64,000 bases of DNA from Microvirga sp. KLBC 81 (GCF_003075415.1 NZ_QDAH01000004.1:62001-126000); one strand, 5' to 3'. Positions 52,201 to 61,804 are shown, counted from the stretch's first letter. Notes: a model not told the origin generated them from the letters alone. Translations and numbers: made by a program.

Positions 52201-54762
52201 GTGTACCAACTGAAACGTACTATCGTTCTTGCCGTCTTCGTTCTGGCCTCCCTGGCTGGTTCGATGCCTTACGCCTCGGCTCAGCAGCAACAGCAGCGCC
52301 TTGCCCTGGTGATCGGCCAGAGCGCCTATGACGGCCGTCAGCTCGCCACCGCCGCCAATGACGCGGGCCTCATTGCCCAAACGCTCACCAGCGCCGGCTT
52401 CGAGGTTGTCCAGGGCCGTGACCTGAATGCCAACGATCTGCGCAGCGTGGTGCGGGACTTCCTCGACAAGGCCCAGGCCCTCGAGGGCGATGCCGCCATC
52501 ATGGTCTATCTTTCGGGCTTTGGGATTCAGCTCGAAGGCGAGAACTATCTCCTGCCGGTCGATGCCCGCATTCAGCGCGATGTGGATGTGCCGATCGAGG
52601 GCTTCCGCCTGTCGGACCTCGTCCGCTCGCTGGAGCGCACTCCGGCTCAGGCCCGCATCATCGTGGCCGATATGGCGCGGGATTATCCGCTCCCCACCGG
52701 CAGCGATCCGATTGCTCGCGGCCTTGCGCTGATGGAGCCGCCCGCCGGCTACCTGATCGCCTTCTCGTCCGCCCCGAACATCACCTCCAGCGATGCGCCC
52801 GGACCTTATGGCCATTACGCTACCGCTCTGGTGGAAATGATGCGTCAACCCGGCGTGCCGGTGGATGAGGTATTCAACCGCGTCCGCCTGCGCACGCATG
52901 AGACCACGAAGGGCCTGCAGACGCCCTGGCACAAGACCAATCTCGGCAACACTCCATTCGTGTTCTTCGAGCCCGAGGAATCGGCCGCCGTACCCCCACC
53001 CGTTCGCGAGGTGCGTCGTATCGAAGAGGTTCCTGCCGAAGAGGCCTACCACATCGCCGTCGAGCGCGACACGATCCAGGATTATCAGGCGTTCCTGCGC
53101 CGCTATCCCGATCATCCGCTCGCTCGTCGCGTCTCGGCGCTGCTGGCCGCGCGCCGTGAGGCCATCGTCTGGCGCCAGACCGTCAACCGCAACACGAGCG
53201 AGGCCTACTGGACCTATCTGCGCCGCTACCCGAACGGCCCGCACGCGGCTGACTGCCGCCGCAGGCTCGCGCGTCTCTCCGCGCCGGTTGCTCCGCCGCC
53301 GGTGTTCGAAGAGGTCGTTTACGAGGACCTGCCGCCTCCGCTTCCCGTGGTGGAAACCGTCGAGGTCGTCGAGGTCGTGACGATCATCCGCGAGGTGCCG
53401 CCTCCGCCACCTCCGCCGGTCTATCTGCTGCCGGCTTATGAGGAGGATGTGGAGTTCGTCACGATTATCCGTGAACCGCCCCCGCCTCCGATCCTGGTCG
53501 GCGTGCTGCCGATCCCGGCTCCGATTCCGGTGCCGCGTTATGCCCGTCCGCCGCGCTCGTTCTATGAGCCAATTGCGCCTGTGACGCCGCGGGGTCCGGT
53601 TGCCATTCCTGTGCTGCCGCCTCGGATTGCTTCTCCGCGTGGGCCGACGGCTCGTGAGCTTTCAGGCGCTCCGGACGCGCCCCGGTTCAGGCCTTCCCGC
53701 GGCCTTCGTCCGGAGCCGGTCGTGCCGCGTCAGCCCGGCCTGGCCGCTCAGCCGCAGCCGATTCCGGTTGCCGCACGTCCTGCCCCGCCACGTGCGCCCA
53801 CCGCGCGTGAGCTCTCTGGCGTTCCGGACGCGCCTCGGATCCGTCAGCCTCGCCTGCCGAGCCGCCCGATCCCGGTGCCGACGGCGGCGCGGCCGGAAGC
53901 GGATCGCCCTGCGCCTGCGGCTCCCGGAGCCGCTGCGCCCGTGGCGCCTCGCCCAACACCGCCGGTGCCATCAGCGTCCGGGCGACCTCCTGCTGCGGAT
54001 GAAAGGCAGGACGAAACACCGAGGCCGTCGCTTCCGGCCGCGCCGCGACTGGGTCGTCCGCCTGTCCCATCGGCTCGGGATGTGCCCGATACCGAGCCGC
54101 GCGCCCTGCGCCCCGGTATCGAACAGGATCGTCCTTCCGCAGCCCGTCCGGCGCGTCCCGATGTCGAGCGGGATCGACCATCCGCAGTGCGTCCGCCGCG
54201 TTTCGATACCGAGCGGGAACGTCCTGCGGCACCGCGCCCACCCCGTCTGGGCGTCGAGCAGGAGCGTCCTGCCGCGTCGCGTCTGTTGCGGCCGGAAGTG
54301 GATGACGACCGCTTGGATGGACCTCGTCGGCTGCGCCCGACAGTCAGAGAGGAGGAGCGTCCGCGTCCGCCTCGTCCTGCAGCTCAGCCCAGGCCCGAGC
54401 CTCGGATAGAGGTGGAACGCCCTGTGCAGCCCGCACGTCCGCGTGTGCCGCAGGTGCGGCCCGAGCCGGAATTCAGACCCGCGGCCCCGCGAGTGCCCCG
54501 AGCACGGCCCGAGCCTGAGTTCAGGCCTGCGCCTGAGCCGAGAGAGATCCGGCCGCCACGGCCGATGGTGCAGCCCCGTCCTGCTGCGCCTGAGTTCAGG
54601 CCGGCGCCTCCCGCGGCCAGGCCGCAGCCTGCCGCGCCCGCATTCCGGCCCGCTCCCCCTCGGGTGCCGTCGGCAAGGCCTCAGCCCGAGAGGCCGTCAG
54701 CTCCTGAAGCAGCGCCGCGCAGGCGCGGTTGCCAGCCCGGGCGGCCCTGTCCTCAGGATTGA
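52201..54762 (+). CDS. Caspase-fold pseudoprotease with long Pro/Arg-rich tail
   Basis: 853 residues, GTG start, signal peptide cut after ASA near 27. Caspase p20-like domain about 33-250: RLALVIGQSAYDG, MVYLSGFGIQLEGENYLLPVDA (in parts) and IIVADMARDYP. The usual SGHG histidine is F107 and the usual DACR cysteine is A159, so the protease centre is gone. Two short helical repeats follow (QDYQAFLRRYPDHP, EAYWTYLRRYPNGP, about 295-350). Residues 370-853 are Pro/Arg/Ala-rich with repeats PTARELSG-PDAPR and about 18-residue ERPxAxRPxR units. Probably a secreted binding or scaffold protein. Confidence 0.88.
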   Translation: MYQLKRTIVLAVFVLASLAGSMPYASAQQQQQRLALVIGQSAYDGRQLATAANDAGLIAQTLTSAGFEVVQGRDLNANDLRSVVRDFLDKAQALEGDAAIMVYLSGFGIQLEGENYLLPVDARIQRDVDVPIEGFRLSDLVRSLERTPAQARIIVADMARDYPLPTGSDPIARGLALMEPPAGYLIAFSSAPNITSSDAPGPYGHYATALVEMMRQPGVPVDEVFNRVRLRTHETTKGLQTPWHKTNLGNTPFVFFEPEESAAVPPPVREVRRIEEVPAEEAYHIAVERDTIQDYQAFLRRYPDHPLARRVSALLAARREAIVWRQTVNRNTSEAYWTYLRRYPNGPHAADCRRRLARLSAPVAPPPVFEEVVYEDLPPPLPVVETVEVVEVVTIIREVPPPPPPPVYLLPAYEEDVEFVTIIREPPPPPILVGVLPIPAPIPVPRYARPPRSFYEPIAPVTPRGPVAIPVLPPRIASPRGPTARELSGAPDAPRFRPSRGLRPEPVVPRQPGLAAQPQPIPVAARPAPPRAPTARELSGVPDAPRIRQPRLPSRPIPVPTAARPEADRPAPAAPGAAAPVAPRPTPPVPSASGRPPAADERQDETPRPSLPAAPRLGRPPVPSARDVPDTEPRALRPGIEQDRPSAARPARPDVERDRPSAVRPPRFDTERERPAAPRPPRLGVEQERPAASRLLRPEVDDDRLDGPRRLRPTVREEERPRPPRPAAQPRPEPRIEVERPVQPARPRVPQVRPEPEFRPAAPRVPRARPEPEFRPAPEPREIRPPRPMVQPRPAAPEFRPAPPAARPQPAAPAFRPAPPRVPSARPQPERPSAPEAAPRRRGCQPGRPCPQD

Positions 54763-54778
54763 GCCAAACATGACGAAA

Positions 54779-54813
54779 AGCGCCGGAGCCCTTAAGGGCT
54801 CCGGCGCTTTTTT
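54779..54813 (+). terminator. Intrinsic terminator after the caspase-like gene
   Basis: AGCGCCGGAGCCC (54779-54791), loop TTAA, GGGCTCCGGCGCT (54796-54808), six T residues following and an A run on the other side, so it can act in both directions between the convergent genes. Confidence 0.95.
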
Positions 54814-54831
54814 ATGAAGCTGAGGTGTGGC

Positions 54832-55698
54832 TTATTTCTCGAGTCGTGCGATGAGGCTCGACGTATCCCAGCGGTTGCCGCCCATCTTCTGAACATCGGC
54901 ATAGAACTGATCGACGAGTGCGGTCACCGGCAGGCTCGCGCCGTTCTTGCGAGCTTCGCCCAGCACGATCGACAGGTCCTTGCGCATCCAATCCACCGCG
55001 AAGCCGAAATCGAACTTGCCCTGATTCATAGTCTTGCCTCGGTTCTCCATCTGCCAGGAGCCGGCGGCTCCCTTGGAGATCACCTCCAGCACGGCCTCGA
55101 TGTCGAGGCCGGCGCGCTTGCCGAAGTGGATGCCCTCGGCTAGGCCCTGCACGAGGCCCGCGATGCAGATCTGGTTGATCATCTTGGTGAGCTGGCCGGC
55201 GCCGGCTTCGCCCATGAGGCGGCAGGCGCGGGCAAAGCTCATGATGACGGGCTCCGCCTTGGCGTAGACGTCCGCATTGCCGCCGCACATGACGGTGAGC
55301 ACGCCGTTCTCAGCCCCCGCCTGGCCGCCGGAGACAGGCGCATCGATGAAGGAAAAGCCCTTGTCGCGTGCCGCAGCATAAAGCTCGCGGGCCACTTCCG
55401 CCGAGGCGGTGGTGTGATCGACGAAGATCGCACCCGTAGGGATGCCATGGAAAGCGCCGTCCTCACCGATGGTCACCTGGCGCAGATCGTCGTCATTGCC
55501 CACGCAGGCGAAGACGATCTCCTGGCCTTCCGCTGCCTCGCGCGGCGTCTTGGCGGCGCGACCGCCGTTCTCGGACACCCATTTGTCGGCCTTGGCCGCC
55601 GTGCGGTTATAGACCGTCACCTCATGCCCCTTGGCCGCGAGATGTCGCGCCATGGGATAGCCCATTACGCCCAGACCTAGAAATGCCACCTTCGCCAT
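54832..55698 (-). CDS. Beta-hydroxyacid dehydrogenase (3-hydroxyisobutyrate dehydrogenase-like)
   Basis: 288 residues from ATG 55698. Rossmann start AFLGLGVMGYPMARHL, substrate motif DAPVSGGQAGAENG, catalytic Lys in GQLTKMINQI, and NAD-binding C-terminal helical domain with DFGFAVDWMRKDLSIVL. NAD(P)-dependent oxidation of a 3-hydroxyacid such as 3-hydroxyisobutyrate, tartronate semialdehyde or related; which one is not decided. Monocistronic. Confidence 0.9.
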   Translation of the reverse strand: MAKVAFLGLGVMGYPMARHLAAKGHEVTVYNRTAAKADKWVSENGGRAAKTPREAAEGQEIVFACVGNDDDLRQVTIGEDGAFHGIPTGAIFVDHTTASAEVARELYAAARDKGFSFIDAPVSGGQAGAENGVLTVMCGGNADVYAKAEPVIMSFARACRLMGEAGAGQLTKMINQICIAGLVQGLAEGIHFGKRAGLDIEAVLEVISKGAAGSWQMENRGKTMNQGKFDFGFAVDWMRKDLSIVLGEARKNGASLPVTALVDQFYADVQKMGGNRWDTSSLIARLEK

Positions 55699-55758
55699 CG
55701 TGTGCTCCCGTTTCATCCCAGAAGTTCTAGAAACCGAAAGGGCAGGGGTCAAACGGGT

Positions 55759-56562
55759 CTATTTGATATCGAAGGAAAAATATTTGGCGCGGATCCGATC
55801 ATAGGTGCCGTCCGCCTTCACCTGCGCGATGGCGCGGTTGAAGCGAGCGCGCAGATCCTCGTCTTCCTTGCGAAGACCGATACCGTAAACCTCGCGGCGA
55901 TAGGCGGGCTCGGCCGGGGCGTCGCCAAGCACATGGCAGCATTCGCCCTCGCGGCTTTCGAGGAATTTCGAGAGCAAAAGCTCGTCTCCGAAGACAGCAT
56001 CGAGCCGTCCCACGAGCAGATCGAGATTGGCTTCCTCGGCTTTCGCGTAGAGGACGATCTCGGCGTCCCTGTAGAAGGTCTTCAGGTAAGTCTCGTGATC
56101 GCTGCGCTCGGTGGTGCCGATCTTCTTGCCGGCAAAAGCCTGCGGCGTGACTTCGCCGGGCTTGATCTCCTTGGAGCCGATAAAGACAGCCGGAATGCGA
56201 TAATAAGGATCGGAGAAGGCAATCCTCTTCTGGCGTCTCTCGGTGATCTCCAGCGACGACATAATCGCATCGTACTCGCCGCGGATCAGGCCCTTGATGA
56301 TGCCGTCCCACTCACGCTGAACGAGCTCGCACTGGGTCTGCATCACATCGCAGAGGCTTTTCAGAAGATCGATCTCGAAACCCTGCAATTCGTTGCTGGT
56401 CGGGTCGATGAAGTTGAAGGGGGGATAGGCGCCTTCAATCGCGACGTGGATCACGGGCTTCTGAGGGGGCGTCGCTTCTTGAGCGGATGCCACAGGCACG
56501 GCAAGCCCCAGAAAGAGACCTGCAAGTATTGCCAGTTTCCGCCCGAAATGAAACGCGTTCAC
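55759..56562 (-). CDS. Amino-acid-type ABC transporter substrate-binding protein (orphan)
   Basis: 267 residues, signal peptide cut after ASA near 27. SBP_bac_3 domain: VAIEGAYPPFNFIDP, GFEIDLLKSLCDVMQTQCE, GEYDAIMSSLEITERRQKRIAFSDPYY (in parts), typical of lysine/arginine/ornithine or histidine binders. No permease or ATPase gene is adjacent, so it must pair with a transporter elsewhere or act as a sensor. Same strand as the dehydrogenase, 60 bases upstream of it. Confidence 0.9.
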   Translation of the reverse strand: MNAFHFGRKLAILAGLFLGLAVPVASAQEATPPQKPVIHVAIEGAYPPFNFIDPTSNELQGFEIDLLKSLCDVMQTQCELVQREWDGIIKGLIRGEYDAIMSSLEITERRQKRIAFSDPYYRIPAVFIGSKEIKPGEVTPQAFAGKKIGTTERSDHETYLKTFYRDAEIVLYAKAEEANLDLLVGRLDAVFGDELLLSKFLESREGECCHVLGDAPAEPAYRREVYGIGLRKEDEDLRARFNRAIAQVKADGTYDRIRAKYFSFDIK

Positions 56563-56663
56563 AGTTCTTCAGCCCGCTGATGTAAGGCCGGTATCTCTTG
56601 AAAGGCCTGAACAGTCAATCGACAGAAAGCACCAGTATTCTGATTCAGTCGCCGCAGAACGAC

Positions 56664-57701
56664 TTACCCTCCCGTCATGCTCATGTGGCGTCTGACGGCA
56701 GGGCGGGAGTGGTCCCGGTCGATGATGAAATCGTGCCCCTTGGGCTTGCGGGCGATGGCGTCGGCGATGGCCTGCGTCAGCAGCGTGTTGTCCGCCGAGG
56801 CGCGAACGGGCGCGCGAAGATCGGCAGCGTCCTCCTGGCCCAGGCACATGAAGAGCTGGCCCGTGCAGGTCAGCCGCACCCGGTTGCAGCTCTCGCAGAA
56901 ATTGTGCGTCAGCGGCGTGATGAAACCGAGCTTGCCGCCGGTCTCGGCCACCTTCACGTAGCGGGCCGGGCCGCCGGTGCGCTCGAGGAGATCGTGCAGG
57001 GTGTAGCGCGCCTCGAGCCGCTGCCGCACCTCCGAGAGAGGCAGGAACTGATCCACACGCTGCCCGTCGATTTCGCCGAGCGGCATGACCTCGATGAGCG
57101 TCAGATCCATCCCGCCTGCATGGGCCCAATGGATCAGGCTCTCGATCTCTTCCTCATTCACACCTTTCAGCGCCACGGTGTTGATCTTGATCTTCAGCCC
57201 CGCAGCCTGCGCGGCATCGAGTCCCTGCAGCACCTTCGACAGATCGCCCCAGCGCGTGATCCGGTGAAACCTGTCGGGGTCGAGGGTGTCGATCGACACG
57301 TTCACCCGTTTCACACCGTAACCGCTAAGCTCCCGCGCGAAGCGTGCGAGCTGCGATCCGTTGGTGGTGACGGTGAGTTCGTCGAGTGCGCCGGACTCGA
57401 GATGTCGGGAAAGAGAGCGGAACAAAGTCATGATGTCCCGCCGCACCAGCGGCTCGCCGCCCGTGATGCGCAGCTTGCGCACGCCATGTTCGATGAACAC
57501 CGTGCAGATGCGGTCGAGTTCCTCGAGGCTCAACAGATCGCGCTTGGGCAAGAACGCCATATCCTCGGACATGCAATAGACGCAGCGAAAATCGCAGCGG
57601 TCCGTCACCGAGACGCGCAGATAGGTGATGGCACGCCCGAAGGGATCCAGCAGGGAGCTGCCGGAGGGGGGCGATTGAAACTGGATCGGTACTCCCTGCA
57701 T
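56664..57701 (-). CDS. moaA: GTP 3',8-cyclase MoaA
   Basis: 345 residues. Radical SAM cluster C36-C40-C43 ([11 protein letters not shown]), SAM-binding [10 protein letters not shown]-terminal second cluster in [13 protein letters not shown]...CLG, and the C-terminal Gly-Gly needed for MoaC partnering. First step of molybdopterin synthesis from GTP. Useful in this genome for the xanthine dehydrogenase encoded at 29.4-34.2 kb. Confidence 0.96.
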   Translation of the reverse strand: MQGVPIQFQSPPSGSSLLDPFGRAITYLRVSVTDRCDFRCVYCMSEDMAFLPKRDLLSLEELDRICTVFIEHGVRKLRITGGEPLVRRDIMTLFRSLSRHLESGALDELTVTTNGSQLARFARELSGYGVKRVNVSIDTLDPDRFHRITRWGDLSKVLQGLDAAQAAGLKIKINTVALKGVNEEEIESLIHWAHAGGMDLTLIEVMPLGEIDGQRVDQFLPLSEVRQRLEARYTLHDLLERTGGPARYVKVAETGGKLGFITPLTHNFCESCNRVRLTCTGQLFMCLGQEDAADLRAPVRASADNTLLTQAIADAIARKPKGHDFIIDRDHSRPAVRRHMSMTGG

Positions 57702-57799
57702 CAGGGGCCTGCCTCATGGTTGCGCGCGAGGATTTGCTTTAGACTTCATATGTAGAGAGCCATCGTCAAAGCACAAAGCCGAGAAGAGGTCCAACCCCC

Positions 57800-58168
57800 A
57801 TGATAACCGAGCGCTGGCCCACGGAGCTTCGCCTCGCCAAGGACAGGCGCAGCCTGCGTATCGTTTTCGATGATGGAACGGCTTTCGACCTGCCGGCAGA
57901 GTACCTGCGCGTGACGAGCCCCTCGGCGGAAGTGCAGGGTCACAGTCCCTCCGAGCGCAAGACCGTGCCGGGGAAGAAGGATGTGGAGATCATCGGCGTC
58001 GAGCCGGTGGGCAATTATGCGGTCAAGCTCGTCTTCGACGACCTGCACGATTCAGGCATCTATGGCTGGAACTATCTCTACGAACTTGGGGCTCGACACG
58101 AAGAGAAGTGGCGGGCCTATCTCGACGAGCTTGCCGCCAAGGGTTTGTCCCGCGAGCGGCTGCGCTGA
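57800..58168 (+). CDS. DUF971 protein
   Basis: 122 residues: W-PTELRLAKDRRSLRIVFDDG, LPAEYLRVTSPSAEVQGH, and FDDLHDSGIYGWNYLYELG. This is the DUF971 fold also found at the N-terminus of gamma-butyrobetaine hydroxylase; stand-alone copies often sit near Mrp/ApbC or molybdenum cofactor genes. Divergent from moaA by 98 bases. Function unknown, metal-cluster related work suspected. Confidence 0.9.
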   Translation: MITERWPTELRLAKDRRSLRIVFDDGTAFDLPAEYLRVTSPSAEVQGHSPSERKTVPGKKDVEIIGVEPVGNYAVKLVFDDLHDSGIYGWNYLYELGARHEEKWRAYLDELAAKGLSRERLR

Positions 58169-58222
58169 GCGCCAAGGAAAGGGTCTTTCGCCGTCACCCC
58201 CGGACATGACGCTGTATTCGAT

Positions 58223-58810
58223 TTAGCGCTGGACGATCACACGGGCGCCGACCTTGGCACGGTTGTAGAGGTCGATCACGTCGTCGTTCGTCATGCGGAT
58301 GCAGCCGGAAGACACGGCCTCGCCGATGGTCTCGGGCTCGTTCGAGCCGTGAATGCGATAGATCGTGCTGCCGATATACATGGCGCGGGCGCCGAGCGGG
58401 TTGTCCGGGCCGCCCTCCATGTAGCGGGGCAGGTCGGGACGGCGCTTGAGCATGGCCGCCGGGGGACGCCAATCGGGCCACTCGCGCTTCATGGTGATGG
58501 AGTGGGCGCCTCTCCAGGTGAAACCTGGACGGCCCACGCCCACGCCGTAGCGCATCGCCTTGCCATCGCCGAGCACGTAATAGAGACGGCGCTCACTCGT
58601 GGAGACCACAATGGTGCCGGGAGCATAGCGGCCCTCGAAGGACACGACCTCGCGCGGGACCGGAGAGGCCAGCGCCTTCACAGCTTCGTCTTCGGCGCCG
58701 TAGAGGGGCTGGCGGGTGAGGGGGTCGATTGCAGTAAATGCCGCAGCCGGAGTCGCGAGAGCGACGAAAGCGCAGACAAGACCGGAGAGGGTTGCGCGCA
58801 TGCGTCCCAT
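58223..58810 (-). CDS. L,D-transpeptidase (YkuD)
   Basis: 195 residues, signal peptide cut after AAA near 24. YkuD domain (about 65-190) with IVVSTSERRLYYVLGDG, the His motif YRIHGSNEPETIG and the catalytic Cys in VSSGCIRMTNDDV. Forms 3-3 cross-links in peptidoglycan or attaches lipoproteins/outer membrane proteins to it. Rhizobiales carry many paralogs. No PG-binding domain here. Confidence 0.93.
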   Translation of the reverse strand: MGRMRATLSGLVCAFVALATPAAAFTAIDPLTRQPLYGAEDEAVKALASPVPREVVSFEGRYAPGTIVVSTSERRLYYVLGDGKAMRYGVGVGRPGFTWRGAHSITMKREWPDWRPPAAMLKRRPDLPRYMEGGPDNPLGARAMYIGSTIYRIHGSNEPETIGEAVSSGCIRMTNDDVIDLYNRAKVGARVIVQR

Positions 58811-59058
58811 GATTGCCTCGAAATGAACAAGTTTGGTGGCGGATTTTGTGATTGGTCAAAGCGTATAGCCGCGCTTCGGGTGCAGTGTTTATCAGGATTT
58901 TGCTATAAAATCCTAGCCCGGATGTGCCTTCTTTTTGCCACTTCGTAACCGAGGCGTTAAAGCCGCGCTGCCACGATCTGAATTTGAAAAATCTTCACGC
59001 GGTCCCCAAATCAGTGGCTTGACGCCGGGCCTTCGTCGCCATTAGAAGGCCCTGGTCA

Positions 59059-59133
59059 GGGCGCGTAGCTCAGCGGGAGAGCATTCGCTTCACACGCGAA
59101 GGGTCACAGGTTCAATCCCTGTCGCGCCCACCA
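59059..59133 (+). tRNA. tRNA-Val (anticodon CAC)
   Basis: 75 bases including an encoded CCA. Acceptor stem GGGCGCG/CGCGCCC, D-arm GCTCAGCGGGAGAGC, anticodon stem TTCGC/GCGAA with loop TTCACAC (anticodon CAC at 59091-59093), T-arm with GGTTCAATCC. All stems pair. Reads the GUG codon. A short repeat or integrase next to it was not found. Confidence 0.97.
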
Positions 59134-59199
59134 TTTTCTTCCTGACAATTGCAGTGCAGATCAACCTGTTCGCAGCGGCGACGCGTGCGAACCTCCGCA

Positions 59200-59901
59200 T
59201 CAGGCTGCCAGCGGCTTCATCAGCGTCTCGACGGCAGCGAACAGCTCGTCGAAGTGATCGATCACGATGTCCGGGTTGAGGTCCTGCACCGGAATGTCCG
59301 TATACCCGAAGGGAACCGCGACGACCGGAATGCCCGCGTTCTGGGCCGTTACGATATCGGTGCGCGAATCCCCCACCATGATCGCTCGCGACGGATCGCC
59401 GCCCGCCCGCTCGATGGTCAGGGTCAGGTGCCGGGGATCCGGCTTGAAGTAAGGGAACGTGTCGCGACCGCAATTGGCCGCGAAGCGATGGCCGACTCCA
59501 AGCTCGTCGAGCAGTTTGATCGAATGCTCTTCGACCTTGTTGGTGCAGACCGCCAGGATGAAGCCTGCCGCCTCGAGCCGGTCTAGAGCCGCCGTAACAC
59601 CCGGGAAAAGCTCGGTCCTGACGCGGATATTCTCGCCGTAATGCACCATGAACTGCTTGAAGAGCGTGTCGAGGTGAGACGGCGTCAGCTCCTTGCCCGC
59701 AGCCTCGAACCCGCGCTCGATCAGAGCCCGGGCACCCGCGCCGATCATGTCGCGCGCCTTTGCGAGGGGCAGGGATGCGAGGCCTTCCTGCTCGAGAATG
59801 ACGTTCAGGGTCCCCACGAGATCGCCGGCCGTATCGGCCAGAGTGCCGTCGAGATCGAAGACGGCGATGGGCGGGGCGATTTGCGGGGTATGAATGACCA
59901 T
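59200..59901 (-). CDS. gph: Phosphoglycolate phosphatase
   Basis: 233 residues. HAD hydrolase: nucleophile D16 and acid/base D18 in FDLDGTLADT, motif II Thr in AVCTNKVEEH, K in YFKPDPRHL, and motif IV VGDSRTDIVTAQNAG. Cap type and length match Gph, which clears 2-phosphoglycolate. Other sugar phosphates possible. Convergent with tRNA-Val. Confidence 0.88.
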   Translation of the reverse strand: MVIHTPQIAPPIAVFDLDGTLADTAGDLVGTLNVILEQEGLASLPLAKARDMIGAGARALIERGFEAAGKELTPSHLDTLFKQFMVHYGENIRVRTELFPGVTAALDRLEAAGFILAVCTNKVEEHSIKLLDELGVGHRFAANCGRDTFPYFKPDPRHLTLTIERAGGDPSRAIMVGDSRTDIVTAQNAGIPVVAVPFGYTDIPVQDLNPDIVIDHFDELFAAVETLMKPLAA

Positions 59902-59994
59902 GAAGCTCGGTTACCTGCTCAAAGCAAGGGAATCAATTGGTGGGGATGATATGGTGCCCGTGGTTGATTCGTTCTTACCGTAATGGAGTGATGA

Positions 59995-60450
59995 ATGCGG
60001 CTTTTTGGTTGCACGGCATTTCTGTCGATGGCCGTGGCAATGGTGAGTCTGCCGGGCTCGGCCCAGGCGGCATCTTATGATTTCGTGCCCGCGCCGCAGA
60101 CCGACCTGAACCGGATCTACCGGATCGACCGGGTCACCGGTGAGGTCAGCTCGTGCCAATATGGACTTCAGGAAGGCACCATTGGTGTCACCCTCTGCTT
60201 CAGCCCGGGTGAGGGGGCAGGAGCCCAGCAGCCAGGCGAATATGGGCTCGTCGCGTCCCGCCACGAGCGCGAAGGCGGTGTGTTCCGGGTCAATTACCGA
60301 ACCGGTGAGATGAGCATCTGCTACGTCTTCGACGAGCGGGTCGTGTGCACCCCGCAGGCTAGGCCGTCTTCGGCCGCGTCCACACTGGCGCCTTCCGCTG
60401 CGACACCGAGCGTCAACTCGGGCTCGGGAGCCTCTCCCCAGCGTCCTTGA
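59995..60450 (+). CDS. Secreted hypothetical protein with internal repeat
   Basis: 151 residues, signal peptide cut after AQA near 23. Mature part has two similar beta units: IYRIDRVTGEVSSCQYGL (about 38-55) and VFRVNYRTGEMSICYVFD (about 97-114), each with R-TGE-[VM]-S-x-C, plus two more cysteines, so two disulfides are possible. Ser/Ala/Pro-rich tail. The pattern (residue-wise, R-x-TGE) is reminiscent of beta-propeller blades, but only two are present. No family name known. Confidence 0.75.
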   Translation: MRLFGCTAFLSMAVAMVSLPGSAQAASYDFVPAPQTDLNRIYRIDRVTGEVSSCQYGLQEGTIGVTLCFSPGEGAGAQQPGEYGLVASRHEREGGVFRVNYRTGEMSICYVFDERVVCTPQARPSSAASTLAPSAATPSVNSGSGASPQRP

Positions 60451-60574
60451 ACCTTCCCGCCGGGGCTTTCGTGCTCTGCCAGATATGAAACCATCTTTCT
60501 TTTCAATATCCTCGCATGCTAGACGCGGGCTGTGGCCCTCATCTCAAGCGGGGCGACATTTTTAGAGGTCCTCA

Positions 60575-61270
60575 GTGAGCGACAATCTCAAGCGTGCAGC
60601 AGCCGAAAGGGCAGCCCAACTCGTCACCGACGGCATGAGGCTCGGTCTCGGCACCGGCTCGACGGCGGCGCATTTCGTGGCGGCCATCGGCGCGCGCGTG
60701 CGCGGCGGCCTGAAGGTCGTCGGCGTGCCGACGTCCGAGGCGACCCGCGAGCAGGCGCAGCGCGAAGGCATTCCGCTCGCGACTCTCGACGAGATGCCGG
60801 AACTCGACCTGACGGTCGATGGCGCCGACGAGCTCGATGACGACCTGCGCCTCGTCAAGGGTGGCGGTGGCGCGCTGCTGCGCGAGAAGATCGTCGCTTC
60901 CGCCAGCCGGCGCATGGTCGTGATCGCGGACGGCTCCAAGCGCGTCGCGAAGCTCGGCAAGTTTCCGCTGCCTATCGAGGTCGTGCCCTTCGGCCTCACG
61001 GCCACGGAGCGGGCCATCGCCAAGTTGCTGGAAAGCCTCAGCATGACCGGCGAGCTGCGCCTGCGCCGCGCCGCCGATGGGGCTCCTTACGTCACCGATG
61101 GAGGTCACTTCATCCTCGATGCCCATCTTGGCCGCATCGACAAACCCAATGTTCTCGCCTCGACGCTCAACAACATTCCCGGCGTCGTCGAGCATGGTCT
61201 CTTTCTCGGCCTCGCTACCGGCGCGATCCTCGCGACCGGGGAGGGGCTCGTCGAACTCGGTCAGCTCTGA
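60575..61270 (+). CDS. rpiA: Ribose-5-phosphate isomerase A
   Basis: 231 residues, GTG start. Motifs: [51 protein letters not shown] (in parts) with the catalytic Asp/Glu/Lys set, and IADGSKRV. Interconverts ribose-5- and ribulose-5-phosphate in the pentose phosphate pathway. Followed at 30 bases by the DUF2059 gene. Confidence 0.96.
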   Translation: MSDNLKRAAAERAAQLVTDGMRLGLGTGSTAAHFVAAIGARVRGGLKVVGVPTSEATREQAQREGIPLATLDEMPELDLTVDGADELDDDLRLVKGGGGALLREKIVASASRRMVVIADGSKRVAKLGKFPLPIEVVPFGLTATERAIAKLLESLSMTGELRLRRAADGAPYVTDGGHFILDAHLGRIDKPNVLASTLNNIPGVVEHGLFLGLATGAILATGEGLVELGQL

Positions 61271-61300
61271 CCATCAGCCTTCACGATTGGAGTCCCTTCT

Positions 61301-61804
61301 ATGATCCGTCCCGCTTCACGCCTAGCTGCGACCTCGGTCGCCCTGTTCATGCTGGCAAGCCCCGTTTTCGCGCAGCAGGCCCAGCCGGGCGCCAGCCATC
61401 TGGCTGTCGCCCGTGAGGTCGCCATCAGCTCCCGCATCACAGATGCCTTCAATGAACTGCCCGGCCCGCTTCTCGGCCGGCTGCAGCGGATGAGCGTCAC
61501 GAGCCCCGAGATCCAGAAGGACCTGGATCAGGTCGTGACCATGCTCCGTCCCGAAGTCGAGCAGAAGAAGCAGGAGCTGATCGACGCCAGCGCACGCATC
61601 ATCGCCGCTAAGATGACCGAGGCCGAGCTGAAGGAGGTTGCGACCTTCTACAAGTCCGCTGTCGGTCAGAAGTACGTGCAGGTTCAGCCGATGATTCTCG
61701 ACGACATCGTCCGCGAGATGAGTATCTGGTCGCAGAAGACCGCAGAGTTCATCATGACCCGCGCTCGCGAGGAAATGAGCAAGAAGGGCCATGCGCTGAA
61801 CTAA
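61301..61804 (+). CDS. DUF2059 secreted protein
   Basis: 167 residues, signal peptide cut after FAQ near 24. All-helical, with the DUF2059 core LKEVATFYKSAVGQKYVQVQP and ILDDIVREMSIW. Such proteins are common in the proteobacterial periplasm and have no settled function. Downstream of rpiA in the same direction and ended by a terminator 26 bases after the stop. Confidence 0.9.
   Translation: MIRPASRLAATSVALFMLASPVFAQQAQPGASHLAVAREVAISSRITDAFNELPGPLLGRLQRMSVTSPEIQKDLDQVVTMLRPEVEQKKQELIDASARIIAAKMTEAELKEVATFYKSAVGQKYVQVQPMILDDIVREMSIWSQKTAEFIMTRAREEMSKKGHALN

Noticed and set aside
59090..59473. Minus-strand frame ending in MVGATGIEPVTLRV next to the tRNA
   Set aside because: A familiar annotation artefact arising from the complement of tRNA flanks; it is antisense to tRNA-Val and gph and has no ribosome site.
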